Of a DNA stretch of 64,000 nt, positions 9,588-18,799 are shown in pieces. The notes beneath the pieces were generated by a model. It had not been told where the DNA came from, searched no databases, and saw only the letters and a list, made by a program, of their open reading frames with translations. A program made the translations under genes and the position numbers. Source of the DNA: Salinimonas chungwhensis DSM 16280 (GTDB lineage Bacteria; Pseudomonadota; Gammaproteobacteria; Enterobacterales; Alteromonadaceae). The first letter of the stretch is position 1. The number at the start of each line of letters is the position of its first letter. The DNA is taken from assembly GCF_000378185.1 (NCBI RefSeq), contig NZ_KB899376.1, forward strand, positions 88,236 to 152,235. The letters run 5' to 3'.

Positions 9588-10436
9588 TCAAACCTGCTCC
9601 GCCAGCAGTTCGTTATCAAGATATACCGATAACGGAAAACTCTCATATACCTTATCGCCAAATGCGCGTGTTTTATGAATAACAAACACATTTGCATGCT
9701 GATTCCCAAACTGCCCGATGAAAACATTCACAAACTCTGCCACGCTCGTACGAGATTTCGTCAGCACCGCTGTCAGCATAGACATGGCCTGATTATGCAA
9801 AATTTCCAGGCTTTTATTAAACTCTGCTAAAAGGGCTAAAACATCCACCCGGTCAGGTGTTTCTGTAAGCACCGATGCTCTGAAATCGGCCGGCCCACCG
9901 ATATATTCCCGCTCAATATAGGCCCGAAAATCGTATTCGCGCACAGGTTGTTCCTGCTCATCCAGCCGTACAAATGAGCGACACCGAAAAGCATGAACGC
10001 TGAGACCGTAATAAGTCACATAGTCATACATGGAATCCACAAAACGATAAGCAAACGAGTTTTTGTACAGCTTATCCATTTGATCGGAAAGCTGGGTTAC
10101 CAGTTCACGCTCAAGAGGCAGACAACTTTGCACATGCCGTTTTAGCTGGCTGGTGAAAATTCTCGCGCTCAATACATAATTATTTATGCTGGCATTGAGT
10201 TGCGGCCTGATTCTTTCTATGTCACTGATATTATGCTGACTGGTATATAATTCACCCAGCTGTGCCATGTTTTCTTCAACCAGCTGGTAGTTAGAAAGGA
10301 CCAGCTTGTACTTGTACGACACTGCGTGAATCAGCGACAATCGTTTACGCGCCCGCTTTAGCTCCCTGAACTGCTCTTCAGTTAATGCCAGCGTTTTTTC
10401 GTTATTATTAGACGATAAGTAAAACTCGGAATCCAT
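9588..10436 (-). CDS. Hypothetical alpha-helical cytoplasmic protein
   Basis: 282 residues, without signal peptide or membrane segments. It is mostly helical with charged, heptad-like stretches near the N-terminus (EEQFRELKRARKRLSLIH). A middle segment is rich in aromatic residues (FAYRFVDSMYDYVTYYGL), and the C-terminal part starting at NVFVIHKTRAF looks like a small alpha/beta region. I do not recognise the family. It is the first gene of a two-gene operon with the hypothetical gene that follows. It is divergent from the DUF2750/sufE pair. Confidence 0.65.
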   Translation of the reverse strand: MDSEFYLSSNNNEKTLALTEEQFRELKRARKRLSLIHAVSYKYKLVLSNYQLVEENMAQLGELYTSQHNISDIERIRPQLNASINNYVLSARIFTSQLKRHVQSCLPLERELVTQLSDQMDKLYKNSFAYRFVDSMYDYVTYYGLSVHAFRCRSFVRLDEQEQPVREYDFRAYIEREYIGGPADFRASVLTETPDRVDVLALLAEFNKSLEILHNQAMSMLTAVLTKSRTSVAEFVNVFIGQFGNQHANVFVIHKTRAFGDKVYESFPLSVYLDNELLAEQV

Positions 10437-10549
10437 TACGGCAAACAGGTAAAAAAAGTATGCTACACATTACCATGAGGTGTATTTAGGATAAAACATA
10501 ATTGCGCATCTGACGCTCCGAACTAGGGGAGAGCAGTCTCGGTATCAGA

Positions 10550-10579
10550 TTGGCGCCAGTAAAGCTTCGTCCGTATAAT
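10550..10579 (+). promoter_or_regulatory. Sigma-70-type promoter of the DUF2750-sufE operon
   Basis: TTGGCG at 10550 and TATAAT at 10574 are separated by 18 bp and lie 29 bp upstream of the TTG start at 10608. The -10 box is perfect; the -35 matches at four of six positions. Confidence 0.6.
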
Positions 10580-10607
10580 ACGTTTATTTGTCCATTGGAG
10601 TATTCAG

Positions 10608-11033
10608 TTGTTTCCAGAAACTGTAACAAACGCGCTTTCATCTTCGCTCATCAAACAGGCCGCATCATTGTCTGCAGAGGAGCGCCAGGCGCTGTTCATG
10701 CAATATAGCGAGAAAGCCGGCGCATTGTGGTTAAGACAAGGTGCTGAAGGCTATGTAATGATAGCCCCTGAACAGTGCGCAACGGTGGCGGAATTTAGTG
10801 CGCTTTTGCCGGTGTGGCCACACCAGTCGCTGGTGGCGCTGTGGCCGGTACCAGATGATAATATCAGTCAGCCGGTAAGTCTGCAGCTTTCCGAATTCTT
10901 GGACACCTGGCTACCTGGTCTGAAAAAAAACAATGTTGGCGTAGTAATCTTTCCCATTGCCGATGATAACGGCATGGTGATGAGTGCAGACGAGCTGCTT
11001 ACGTATTTTGCCGACAGTGGTGTTGCTAAATGA
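10608..11033 (+). CDS. DUF2750 domain protein
   Basis: 141 residues. The pattern of LWLR...GYVMI, then LLPVWPHQSLVALW and WLPGL fits the small DUF2750 family of unknown function. The start codon is TTG at 10608. A GGAG ending seven bases upstream and a good promoter support it, and no ATG in the frame would keep the conserved N-terminus. Its stop overlaps the ATG of the SufE-like gene (ATGA), so the two are translationally coupled. The role is unknown. Confidence 0.75.
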   Translation: MFPETVTNALSSSLIKQAASLSAEERQALFMQYSEKAGALWLRQGAEGYVMIAPEQCATVAEFSALLPVWPHQSLVALWPVPDDNISQPVSLQLSEFLDTWLPGLKKNNVGVVIFPIADDNGMVMSADELLTYFADSGVAK

Positions 11034-11455
11034 GTGATTGTCGTCTGCCCCTGGCTGAAGCAGTGGCCGGTGCCCGCGGCTGGGATAATGTTACTCGACA
11101 AATTATGCTGGCTGGCAAAACCCTCCGGCAACCAGATAATAAGTGGCTGGATCCATCTTTTCAGGTCTCAGGGTGTCAAAGTCAGGTTTATGTGTGGCAA
11201 ACCTGTGATGACAAGACAGAAAATAGTCAGTTTGCAGCCTGGTCAGATGCAAAAATAATCCGCGGGGTACTGGCTATCGTGTTGGAAAAGGCCAATGAGC
11301 TGACAGTTACTGAGGTCAGCAGCTTCGATTTCGCTACTTATTTGCATAATGCGGGTGTGATCCGTCAGCTGAGCCAGTCTCGCGCAGATGGCATAGGCGC
11401 GGTTATTTGCCGACTTCAGGAGCTGGCAAGTTTGGCTACATCACCACTCAGATAG
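11030..11455 (+). CDS. SufE/CsdE family sulfur acceptor
   Basis: 141 residues of the SufE fold. These proteins take persulfide sulfur from a cysteine desulfurase (SufS or CsdA) and pass it on for Fe-S cluster or related assembly. Cys49 in QVSGCQSQVYVW is the conserved sulfur-carrying residue. The start overlaps the upstream DUF2750 stop by 4 bp. No desulfurase gene is nearby, so partner choice (SufE against CsdE) cannot be settled here. The 3' end overlaps the convergent gene at 11448 by 8 bp. Confidence 0.88.
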   Translation: MSDCRLPLAEAVAGARGWDNVTRQIMLAGKTLRQPDNKWLDPSFQVSGCQSQVYVWQTCDDKTENSQFAAWSDAKIIRGVLAIVLEKANELTVTEVSSFDFATYLHNAGVIRQLSQSRADGIGAVICRLQELASLATSPLR

Positions 11456-11885
11456 CGGTTTGTTGTGGTAAAGTGGTAAAGATTTTGTCGATGCAGGCTA
11501 TGCCTGTGTGTTTCAGATCACACCGCTGACTGATTAGCGTACTCATCAGGGCAACCTGAGCAAGATTTCCGGTATAATTATACAGGCAGGCATGGGTAAA
11601 TAACGCGGCACTCCAGCGCGCCGGCAGGCGTTCAGTGTTAGCCAGAAATGCATCCACCGGGGTGATCAAATCTTGCTTTACTTCTCTTTCCAGCTGGCGC
11701 AGGATTTCCAGGCCGTCATTATCCGATTCGGATTTACCTGTCTGCCGCTGTTGTTTAATACGACCGACGATATCAGCTATACCATGACAAAGCATGACAC
11801 CTTCCGGGTGGGGCGATGGTGCACCAATCACAGGTTTTGAACAAATAAGCGTGGTGAAAACAATTAAAGGTATGAATATATTCAT
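11448..11885 (-). CDS. Small secreted hypothetical protein
   Basis: About 145 residues starting at the ATG at 11885 (a GTG at 11894 is also in frame). The N-terminus MNIFIPLIVFTTLICSKPVIGA is a clear signal peptide with a cleavage site near VIGA. The mature part has four Cys residues (MLCHG, ACLYN, RCDLK, ACIDK) that could form two disulfides in the periplasm. No family is recognised. It converges on sufE with an 8-bp overlap. Confidence 0.65.
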   Translation of the reverse strand: MNIFIPLIVFTTLICSKPVIGAPSPHPEGVMLCHGIADIVGRIKQQRQTGKSESDNDGLEILRQLEREVKQDLITPVDAFLANTERLPARWSAALFTHACLYNYTGNLAQVALMSTLISQRCDLKHTGIACIDKIFTTLPQQTAI

Positions 11886-11949
11886 TGCGGCCACCGGGTT
11901 ATCTGCTGAAAGATATATCTCTTCAAAGATATAGCAGAGAAATCTGTAT

Positions 11950-13194
11950 TTAGCTGTTGTTTTTCGCGTTTTTCGCTTCTATCCATTGCGACATATACTG
12001 AGTAGCTCGCAGATTCTGATGCCATAGCAACTGCTGGTAAAAAAGACTGGCCCGGTGGGCCTCAAGACGCTCCAGTAAATTGCTGATCGTTGCCGTTAAC
12101 GCATACTGATGCGTTTTTGTATCAAACTGCCGGGCAATAATAATATTGCCTTTTTCGACAGCTTGCTGACGGGCAGCCGCATTTTCATAATAAAATACAC
12201 TTTGCGAGACAAATTCATCCTCGTTGTCTGTGACTGCTCCGGGCCAGGCATCATCGCTGGCGATACCTTCTGCTCCAATGGCGGTGGTAATGCTGGGTAA
12301 CTGGCATTGCATGGCTGTAACTAACTTGCCTTTGACCCCGGCGCCAAACCGAAGCGGGGCGAGCATCACCCGATGTCTGGACAGAGCGATTCGCGCATCC
12401 GGCGCCCAACCTTCAATCAGAAAGCCGTTCTTAGCGTTATGTAAGTTAGTCACCTTTTTACCCGGATAGGCACCATATACAAAAAGTGAGGCATGGGGCA
12501 GGGCAGCGCGTATTTTAGGCCAGAGGGTTTCTTTTAAATACAGCAACGCATCCCAGTTGGGGGCGTGACGAAAGTTGCCGATAAAGGTGAATCCATTGCG
12601 CGCGCTTTCATCTGTGCTCACTGCCGCTAACGGAGCTATCATAAGTGGTTGCACCAGAAGCTGTGTTGGCGAAATAGCAAATTGCTCAGTAAGCAGGGTA
12701 TACTCAGACTGGGAAATTACCAGGGTTAAATCACTACGGATTATCGCTGCCACCTCACGCTGAACCATATCATCGTTAAATGGCATTGTGGGGTTTTTCG
12801 GCGGCTCAGTTTTACCTTTGCTAATCTGCTGTCTTGCATGGCGCAGGCTGTGTAGATCTTCGGTGTTAAGCACCCGCAATGCCCCCGGGCAGTGTTGTCT
12901 GACTCGCCAGGAAAATTGTTCTTCGGTCATGAAGCGATCGAAAATTACCACATCAGGGGCTAATGTTGCTATCAGTGCGTCAAATTTACTGCAGTTGACA
13001 TTAATCCGCTGTGTGGCGATACCACACTCTGTAAGGTTCGCCATGTGGGCAGAATCTGCTGCTGCACTTAAAAAAGTGATATCCCAGCCGCCACCAGAAA
13101 ACGCTGTTAGCAAGCCCAGCATATTTTCACCTGCTGCCGAAGAGTTCGGTTCAGGCCAGACATATCCGATAACTACAAGACGACGTGTTGTCAA
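11950..13194 (-). CDS. Glycosyltransferase, GT4-like
   Basis: A group 1 glycosyltransferase of about 414 residues. The N-terminal half begins with RRLVVIGYVWPEPNSSAAGENM, a first Rossmann strand with a donor/acceptor loop. The C-terminal half has GNFRHAPNWDALLYL, LIEGWAPD and the acidic/glycine donor-binding region APLRFGAGVKGK. The frame is open to an ATG at 13257, but that adds an unconserved Cys-rich stretch with no ribosome site. A TTG at 13194 with GGAG nine bases upstream fits the family better. It stands alone, not in a polysaccharide cluster, so the acceptor is unknown. Confidence 0.8.
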   Translation of the reverse strand: MTTRRLVVIGYVWPEPNSSAAGENMLGLLTAFSGGGWDITFLSAAADSAHMANLTECGIATQRINVNCSKFDALIATLAPDVVIFDRFMTEEQFSWRVRQHCPGALRVLNTEDLHSLRHARQQISKGKTEPPKNPTMPFNDDMVQREVAAIIRSDLTLVISQSEYTLLTEQFAISPTQLLVQPLMIAPLAAVSTDESARNGFTFIGNFRHAPNWDALLYLKETLWPKIRAALPHASLFVYGAYPGKKVTNLHNAKNGFLIEGWAPDARIALSRHRVMLAPLRFGAGVKGKLVTAMQCQLPSITTAIGAEGIASDDAWPGAVTDNEDEFVSQSVFYYENAAARQQAVEKGNIIIARQFDTKTHQYALTATISNLLERLEAHRASLFYQQLLWHQNLRATQYMSQWIEAKNAKNNS

Positions 13195-13287
13195 ACCAGG
13201 GGGACTCCAGCGAACAAAAGAAGCACAAATATAGCAAATTGTTCCGATAAAGGGCATGCTGGAAGCCGGTTAGTTGAAAGATTGAAT

Positions 13288-14331
13288 ATGCGCATGCATT
13301 TAGTTTTCGGTACCGGATTGGTTGGCAGTTATCTGGCTGGTAATTTAGCGTTAACCGGCCATCAGGTTCGCGTGATAGGCAGAGATAAAACGATTAAGGC
13401 GTTGACCAAGGGTCTTCGACTGTCGGATTATCAGGGCAACGCAGCGCAGGTACCTGCCATTTACCAGTACCACAGCCGCGAGCAAGACATCGTCGAAGTC
13501 ATCTGGCTGACCGTAAAATGTACCAGTCTTAATCTAGCCGTGCGTGAGCTCAGGGCTTTGGTCAAAACCGGCAGTATTGTCATTTGTTGCCAAAACGGAT
13601 TACGCGCGGTTCACCAGATGAGAACCGCCTTTCCAAACTGCAAAGTCTTTAGTGCTGTGGTGCCTTTCAACGTGGTGAGGCTGGAAGACGGTACCCTGCA
13701 TCGCGGTTCAGAAGGTAGACTTACCTTGCCCAAAGAGATACGGCGAGTACTTCCTGAATTATCAAAAACGCTCAATTCCGAGCTGCTCCAGGTTCGGTTA
13801 GTATCAGACATTAATGCGATTCAGGCCGCCAAATTACAGCTTAATCTGAGTAACGCGGTTAATGCATTAAGCGACCTGCCGGTAAAGCAAATGCTTGAAG
13901 ATCGTGGATATCGTAAGGTTATCGCTCACTTAATGCGAGAATGGCTGGAGGTGGCCAGCACTAACCGTATTGCGTTGGCAAAGGTTACCAAAGTAGACGG
14001 AAAGTGGCTGCCATTTATCCTGAGTCTGCCTGATTTTATGTTCAGGCGGGTTGCCGCTACGATGTTAGACATCGATCCTACTGTAAAAACATCAATGTGG
14101 TGGGATTTGCAACAGGGAAAACCTACCGAGGTTGAAGATTTAAATGGTGAAGTGGTGCGCCAGGGGGTATTAGCAAGAAACTATTGCCCCGCCAATAAGG
14201 TGATAATAGATTTAATTTATGAGGCTAACAGACAGCGCCGGGAGACCGGTAGTTATAAAGCATTAAGCGCCAGTGAACTACTCAACGAGATAAAAATAAA
14301 ACGTTTGGAAAAAAGCAGTTACAAAATTTGA
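13288..14331 (+). CDS. 2-dehydropantoate 2-reductase family protein
   Basis: 347 residues of the ApbA/PanE family, NADPH-dependent reductases acting on ketopantoate and similar 2-oxo acids. The N-terminal FGTGLVGSYLAGNLALTGH is the dinucleotide-binding loop. VKCTSLNLAV followed by CCQNGLRAV matches the family's second motif, and KLQLNLSNAVNAL contains the conserved catalytic Lys and Asn. The start is ATG 13288, with GAAAG 7 bases upstream. It is longer than canonical PanE (about 300) and has a basic C-terminal tail, so it may be a paralogue and not the pantothenate enzyme. It is divergent from the glycosyltransferase. Confidence 0.82.
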   Translation: MRMHLVFGTGLVGSYLAGNLALTGHQVRVIGRDKTIKALTKGLRLSDYQGNAAQVPAIYQYHSREQDIVEVIWLTVKCTSLNLAVRELRALVKTGSIVICCQNGLRAVHQMRTAFPNCKVFSAVVPFNVVRLEDGTLHRGSEGRLTLPKEIRRVLPELSKTLNSELLQVRLVSDINAIQAAKLQLNLSNAVNALSDLPVKQMLEDRGYRKVIAHLMREWLEVASTNRIALAKVTKVDGKWLPFILSLPDFMFRRVAATMLDIDPTVKTSMWWDLQQGKPTEVEDLNGEVVRQGVLARNYCPANKVIIDLIYEANRQRRETGSYKALSASELLNEIKIKRLEKSSYKI

Positions 14332-14453
14332 TAAGCAGGTTAATGGCTGAATACCTGTTTTAGACATACAGTTAATGTATAACGAGGATACCGGGATAGC
14401 GCCATGGAGACAGTGTTGTCTTTCTGGCCAAAGAGGTTACCGAGGAGTACATA

Positions 14454-15299
14454 ATGAAATTGCAGCAGATCGCCGCCCGCGCAGGGGAAATTTTTGTTTT
14501 ACCTGACGCAGTCACCCGGTTAAAGGCGAGTATGGATGACGGCGCGGCCAGTATTGATGACGTGGCTGAAATTATCAGTTTTGATCCGGCCCTTGCCAGT
14601 CAGATTCTTAAAGTCGCCAATAGTGCTTTATACCGGTTCCCAAAACGGATAGATACAATCTCAAAAGCGCTGCAGGTGATTGGCACCCGGGCAGCCTACG
14701 ATCTTGCGCTGGCCTACGGTATCAGCCATGCATTCAGCGATATAGAATCGCGCATCATAGATTTGGATAAATTCTGGGAACAGAGTGTCAGCTGTGCATT
14801 GTTGGCAAAATATCTGGCTGAAAGCAAAAATATCAAAGAGCCAGAGCGGCTGTTTGTTGCCGGACTGTTACACAACATCGGTGAATTAGTCATTGTTTCA
14901 CAGGCACCAGAGCAGGCGCAGCGGTGTCAGCATTTCAATGCGAGGGTGAGCCCGGCCAGTTTGCAAGAGGCCGTACTGGGATTTACCTATTCTGCATTGT
15001 CCGCCGAGATGGTAAAACAATGGTCGATTCCTGCCTGTATTTATGAGCCTGTAGAGCATATTCATGATGAGATCTCGTCGACAAGCCCCGTGGAGCACCG
15101 TATTTTGCAGTTAAGTTATACTCTGGCACTGGATAATGTGTACCCTGAAATCTATCTCGGTTATAGCAACTTGCAAAAAGAAATGCATGAATCTCTGGAC
15201 CTGCAGCGATCAGACTTAGAAGATGCACTTGATATTACTAACCTGCAATGTATCAGCGTTATTGCCCTGTTTAACCCCAGCGCATTTGTGCTTTATTAA
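14454..15299 (+). CDS. HDOD domain signalling protein
   Basis: 281 residues made almost entirely of one HDOD domain, a non-catalytic relative of HD phosphohydrolases common in bacterial signalling. Typical features are FDPALASQILKVANSALY, TISKALQVIGTRAA and LLHNIGELV. The start has an excellent ribosome site (GAGGAG, seven bases upstream). No other domain is attached. HDOD proteins often act in c-di-GMP or cell-cycle signalling, but nothing here identifies its partner. Confidence 0.9.
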   Translation: MKLQQIAARAGEIFVLPDAVTRLKASMDDGAASIDDVAEIISFDPALASQILKVANSALYRFPKRIDTISKALQVIGTRAAYDLALAYGISHAFSDIESRIIDLDKFWEQSVSCALLAKYLAESKNIKEPERLFVAGLLHNIGELVIVSQAPEQAQRCQHFNARVSPASLQEAVLGFTYSALSAEMVKQWSIPACIYEPVEHIHDEISSTSPVEHRILQLSYTLALDNVYPEIYLGYSNLQKEMHESLDLQRSDLEDALDITNLQCISVIALFNPSAFVLY

Positions 15300-15511
15300 A
15301 AGTAAGTATGCAGACAGTGCTCATTTTTTGATTACAAACGGGTAGGGGATGTAGGTTAACCAGGGGCTAACCCCACTCTGCATTCCTTTGGATAAATATC
15401 ACAACCACCATCTATCTATGCCTGTTACTTTTTTCTTATACTTGCATGTCTTTAGTTGCCACGGCCTCGACACGCGTCTCTCAGGTTCTTCTATTTTGCT
15501 GCAAACTTGCT

Positions 15512-16327
15512 CTAATCAAATACCGCAACGGTTTGTCTGCTGATTGCTACCACTTCATTATCTTTGTCCCATATTGTGGCTTCAGTATGACCGTAACCAT
15601 CTGCCGCCTGCCGGGTGTGGGCCTGGTAGGCAAACCAGTCGGCACCGGAAACGGGCCGGTGGGGGTGGATGAATTCTATGTTCCAGGTCACAGTACTGGC
15701 TGGGGCAGGCCACCTCATCATCTGTAGTAAGGTTGGTGGCCAGGCATCAATCATAGTGATAAGGTGCCCGTCGGTAAGTGTCTCAGGGGCCTGACTAAAG
15801 CGCATAAAGCCATGATAATGATGGGTTTTGCGCCCAGTGAACGGAACGCCCCCTTCTGCAATCGCCAGGTCAAAATGGCGTAAAAATTTAGGCGTCACTT
15901 TAGGGATTTGTGGGATAAACTGCGCTTTACGCGGGGCTGACATGGCGTGGACCTCATGATTTTCCACTGAGATTTTTGATACTCTGCCAACGCCGAAGCA
16001 TGCCTGACTGGCGACGCAAACCTTGCCATTTTGAATTATCTGGCCGCTAAAATGACTGACATTTTTGCCTTCTCTGAGCTTGACCACCTCGATATCGAAA
16101 GGGTAATCGAGCGTAATAGGACCAATAAAATTGGTATTAAACGCACGTAAAACCCGGCTGTCTTCCACCTGAGCGTTGATGGCAGTAAACACCATGCCCG
16201 CAGTGATGCCCCCAAATGCGGTTCTGCCCTGGCCCCAATCGGCACTGATAATGCGTTCACGATAAACAGCCGTTGTCTCGTTAATCCACGCTGGCTGAGA
16301 AAATGTCAGAAGTTCATCAATATGCAT
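15512..16327 (-). CDS. Acyl-CoA thioesterase domain protein
   Basis: 271 residues with a double hot-dog (TesB-like) layout: AFGGITAGMVFTAI in the N-terminal half and ITMIDAWPPTLLQMM in the C-terminal half. Such enzymes hydrolyse acyl-CoA thioesters. The frame continues upstream to 16552, but those residues are not thioesterase-like and would overlap the divergent hydrolase. The ATG at 16327 (MHIDELLTF) is the natural start. The substrate cannot be inferred. Confidence 0.82.
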   Translation of the reverse strand: MHIDELLTFSQPAWINETTAVYRERIISADWGQGRTAFGGITAGMVFTAINAQVEDSRVLRAFNTNFIGPITLDYPFDIEVVKLREGKNVSHFSGQIIQNGKVCVASQACFGVGRVSKISVENHEVHAMSAPRKAQFIPQIPKVTPKFLRHFDLAIAEGGVPFTGRKTHHYHGFMRFSQAPETLTDGHLITMIDAWPPTLLQMMRWPAPASTVTWNIEFIHPHRPVSGADWFAYQAHTRQAADGYGHTEATIWDKDNEVVAISRQTVAVFD

Positions 16328-16422
16328 AGGTGTTCTGGTCTGATGAGTAGGGTATGGTATCCTACCGTAAGGTGCGATAATCGCCAACGGACTTTTTCCA
16401 TTCTTGTAGAGGTAACAACCAA

Positions 16423-17226
16423 TTGGCTTCATCAGTTTCGGTGCATTTTGCCCATGCGAACGGTTTTCCGGCAGAAAGCTATCAGCAACTGTTTGCTCAT
16501 TTACCGGCAACCTGGACACTCCATGCAAAGCCGCAGTTTGGGCATAACCCACAGTTGCCGGTTAATAAAAATTGGGCTAACCAGGTTGAGGAGTTGCAGG
16601 ACTATGTCAGGTGTAATTGCCCGGATGGACAAGTTTACGGGGTTGGTCACTCCTTTGGCGCGGTGATTACGTTTATGGCAGCGTGTTTGTATCCCAAAAT
16701 GTTTAAAGGCGTGATTCTAATAGATCCCCCATTAGTATTAGGGCCAAAAAGTCTGTTAATAAGGTTAGCCAAAAAAACTGCTTACATGGATAAACTCACC
16801 CCCGCCGGACTTGCTCAAAACCGAAATACCCGGTGGTCAAAAGACGCCGATCTGGTTGAGTATTTTAAAAGCAAGGGGTTATTCAAAAACATGCAGCCTG
16901 CTTGCGTGGCAGATTATGTCAAAGCCGCCACTGCAGTTGAGGGCGACCATCAAGTACTGACATTTGATGCGCAGGTTGAGGCCGATATATTCAGACATTT
17001 GCCCCATAATCTGGATAAGTTTAAAGGCAAGCTTCGGTGCCCCGGTCTGCTGATAACCGGTCAGGACTCAAATGTCTGTAAACCTGAGTACTGGCGACGT
17101 TTTATTCGACACAATCCCATTGCGCATACCCGGGTACCCGGTGGTCATATGTTGCCGCTGGAGCACCCGTTAGAGTTAGCTGAAAAGATTACGACGACGA
17201 TTCAGCAGTGGGAGAAAAGCAGGTAG
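16423..17226 (+). CDS. Alpha/beta hydrolase
   Basis: 267 residues of the alpha/beta-hydrolase fold. The oxyanion-side strand HFAHANGFPAESY is near the N-terminus, the nucleophile elbow is GVGHSFGAV and the catalytic His is in PGGHMLPLEHP. An acid near LLITGQDSNVC is the likely third member. The start is TTG at 16423, with AGAGG 10 bases upstream. The closest ATG codons would cut into the conserved first strand. It is divergent from the thioesterase gene, which suggests a shared regulatory region. Substrate unknown. Confidence 0.85.
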   Translation: MASSVSVHFAHANGFPAESYQQLFAHLPATWTLHAKPQFGHNPQLPVNKNWANQVEELQDYVRCNCPDGQVYGVGHSFGAVITFMAACLYPKMFKGVILIDPPLVLGPKSLLIRLAKKTAYMDKLTPAGLAQNRNTRWSKDADLVEYFKSKGLFKNMQPACVADYVKAATAVEGDHQVLTFDAQVEADIFRHLPHNLDKFKGKLRCPGLLITGQDSNVCKPEYWRRFIRHNPIAHTRVPGGHMLPLEHPLELAEKITTTIQQWEKSR

Positions 17227-17240
17227 TCATGCAGGCGCTG

Positions 17241-18494
17241 CTAAAGCGCCTGCAACATTTCCTTGGTAACTAATACCACGCCTTTATCTGAAACCCGAAA
17301 GCCACGTTCGCGATCATGTTCATGATTGTAGCCAATTTCCATACCTTCCGGAACAACGCTTCCGCGATCGATGATGACTTTTCGCAGACGACAATGGCGC
17401 ATGATTTCCACATCCGGAAGGATAACGGCCTCATCTATCTGGCCGTACGAATGAACATGGACATTGGAGAAAACCAGGCTTTGCCTTAGCGTAGAGCCGG
17501 ATATAATACAGCCACCGGAAACCACAGAGTTTATTGCTTCACCGCGCCGATCATCGGTATCCCAGACAAATTTTGCCGGTGGTAGCTGCTCCTGATAAGT
17601 CCAGATAGGCCATTTTTGGTCATATAAATTGAGCTGAGGCACCGGTGCCACCATTTCCATGTTGGCTTCCCAGAATGAGTCAATAGTACCTACGTCGCGC
17701 CAGTAGGCTGTCGCATCACTACTACCTTCAAAAGGAAATGCATAGACACTGTGGTCGGCTATAATTGATGGAATAATATCTTTACCGAAGTCCCGCTCAG
17801 AGCCCTTGGTTTCAGCATCCCGACGTAGTTGTTCAAACAAGAATTCTGTATCGAAAACATAGTTACCCATTGAGGCCAGGCAGTATCCTTCCCGATTAGG
17901 CTGGGGGGCCGGGTGAGCTGGCTTTTCCTCAAATCCGGTGATACGAAGATCGTCTTCTACCGACATTACACCGAATGCGCCGGCAGCCTCTTCCGTGGGA
18001 ACTGACATACATGACACTGTCATTTTTGCGCCCGTTTCTACATGGTGAGCAAGCATATTTCCGTAATCCATTCGGTAAATATGATCGCCGGAAAGAACCA
18101 TGACGTACTTGGGCAGCTCATCCCGGATAATGTCGATATTCTGAAAAACCGCATCAGCAGTGCCGGCGTACCAGTGATCGGAGAACCGTTGGGAAGCGGG
18201 TAAAACTTCAACAGATTCACCAAGCTCTTTTTTAAAGTGGCCCCAGCCCCGGGTCAGATGTCTGATCAGAGAGTGGGACTTATATTGGGTGACTACACCC
18301 ACTCGGCGAATACCAGAATTGATGCAATTAGATAACGGAAAATCGATAATCCGAAATTTGCCGCCAAAGTATAACGCGGGTTTGGCCCGCCAGTTTGTTA
18401 GCTCATGCAACCTGGAGCCCTTACCGCCGGCCAGAATCAGCGCATAGGTATCGCGTGTTAAATTACTGATGTAGCGATTTTTGTGATCTGCCAT
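17241..18494 (-). CDS. glgC: Glucose-1-phosphate adenylyltransferase
   Basis: 417 residues. Makes ADP-glucose from glucose-1-phosphate and ATP, the committed step of bacterial glycogen synthesis. The N-terminal [14 protein letters not shown] is the nucleotide-binding loop, and [16 protein letters not shown], the YRMDYG active-site segment and FEEKP are all present. A C-terminal left-handed beta-helix follows ([16 protein letters not shown]). The ATG at 18494 has a strong AGGAG site. No glgA, glgB or glgP is in the window, so the gene is solitary. A 9-bp hairpin (17231-17253, stem GCAGGCGCT) spans its last codons and the end of the convergent hydrolase region, but lacks a T-run. Confidence 0.95.
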   Translation of the reverse strand: MADHKNRYISNLTRDTYALILAGGKGSRLHELTNWRAKPALYFGGKFRIIDFPLSNCINSGIRRVGVVTQYKSHSLIRHLTRGWGHFKKELGESVEVLPASQRFSDHWYAGTADAVFQNIDIIRDELPKYVMVLSGDHIYRMDYGNMLAHHVETGAKMTVSCMSVPTEEAAGAFGVMSVEDDLRITGFEEKPAHPAPQPNREGYCLASMGNYVFDTEFLFEQLRRDAETKGSERDFGKDIIPSIIADHSVYAFPFEGSSDATAYWRDVGTIDSFWEANMEMVAPVPQLNLYDQKWPIWTYQEQLPPAKFVWDTDDRRGEAINSVVSGGCIISGSTLRQSLVFSNVHVHSYGQIDEAVILPDVEIMRHCRLRKVIIDRGSVVPEGMEIGYNHEHDRERGFRVSDKGVVLVTKEMLQAL

Positions 18495-18799
18495 GGTATC
18501 TCTCCTGTGCGATTTTCCTTCATATCAAATAGGGAAAATGTGCCCATTAATTAGTTTTTGGGTGGCAAGCTTATTAGTGTACACATGATCCCGTTATAAA
18601 CCACCCAGACAACTTGGGGAATATAAATAAAACGTTAAAAACGTTAAAAAGGCTCAGGAGACAATGGTAAATACGACAATCAGTATAAGTTACCAGACAG
18701 ACTACAGGCTGATGCTGAACACCGAGAAACTATCCATGAAAGGTAAATTGTTAAAAAAGTGTTATAATCAATATGAGTTATATAAAACATGGATAAATC
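18495..18799. other. 305-bp intergenic region between glgC and the SRPBCC gene
   Basis: This gap separates the divergent glgC and SRPBCC genes. It is AT-rich and contains a 9-bp tandem repeat (AACGTTAAA at 18631-18639 and 18640-18648). A 74-codon frame starts at 18664 behind AGGAG, but its product resembles nothing and it runs into the SRPBCC gene. I see no clear promoter boxes. Confidence 0.5.

Noticed and set aside
15446..15727. 93-codon plus-strand ORF
   Set aside because: It overlaps the thioesterase gene on the opposite strand and has no start signal or recognisable product.
17231..17253. Terminator at the end of glgC
   Set aside because: The 9-bp hairpin is perfect but has no T-run and includes the stop codon and final codons of glgC, so it is noted only within that entry.
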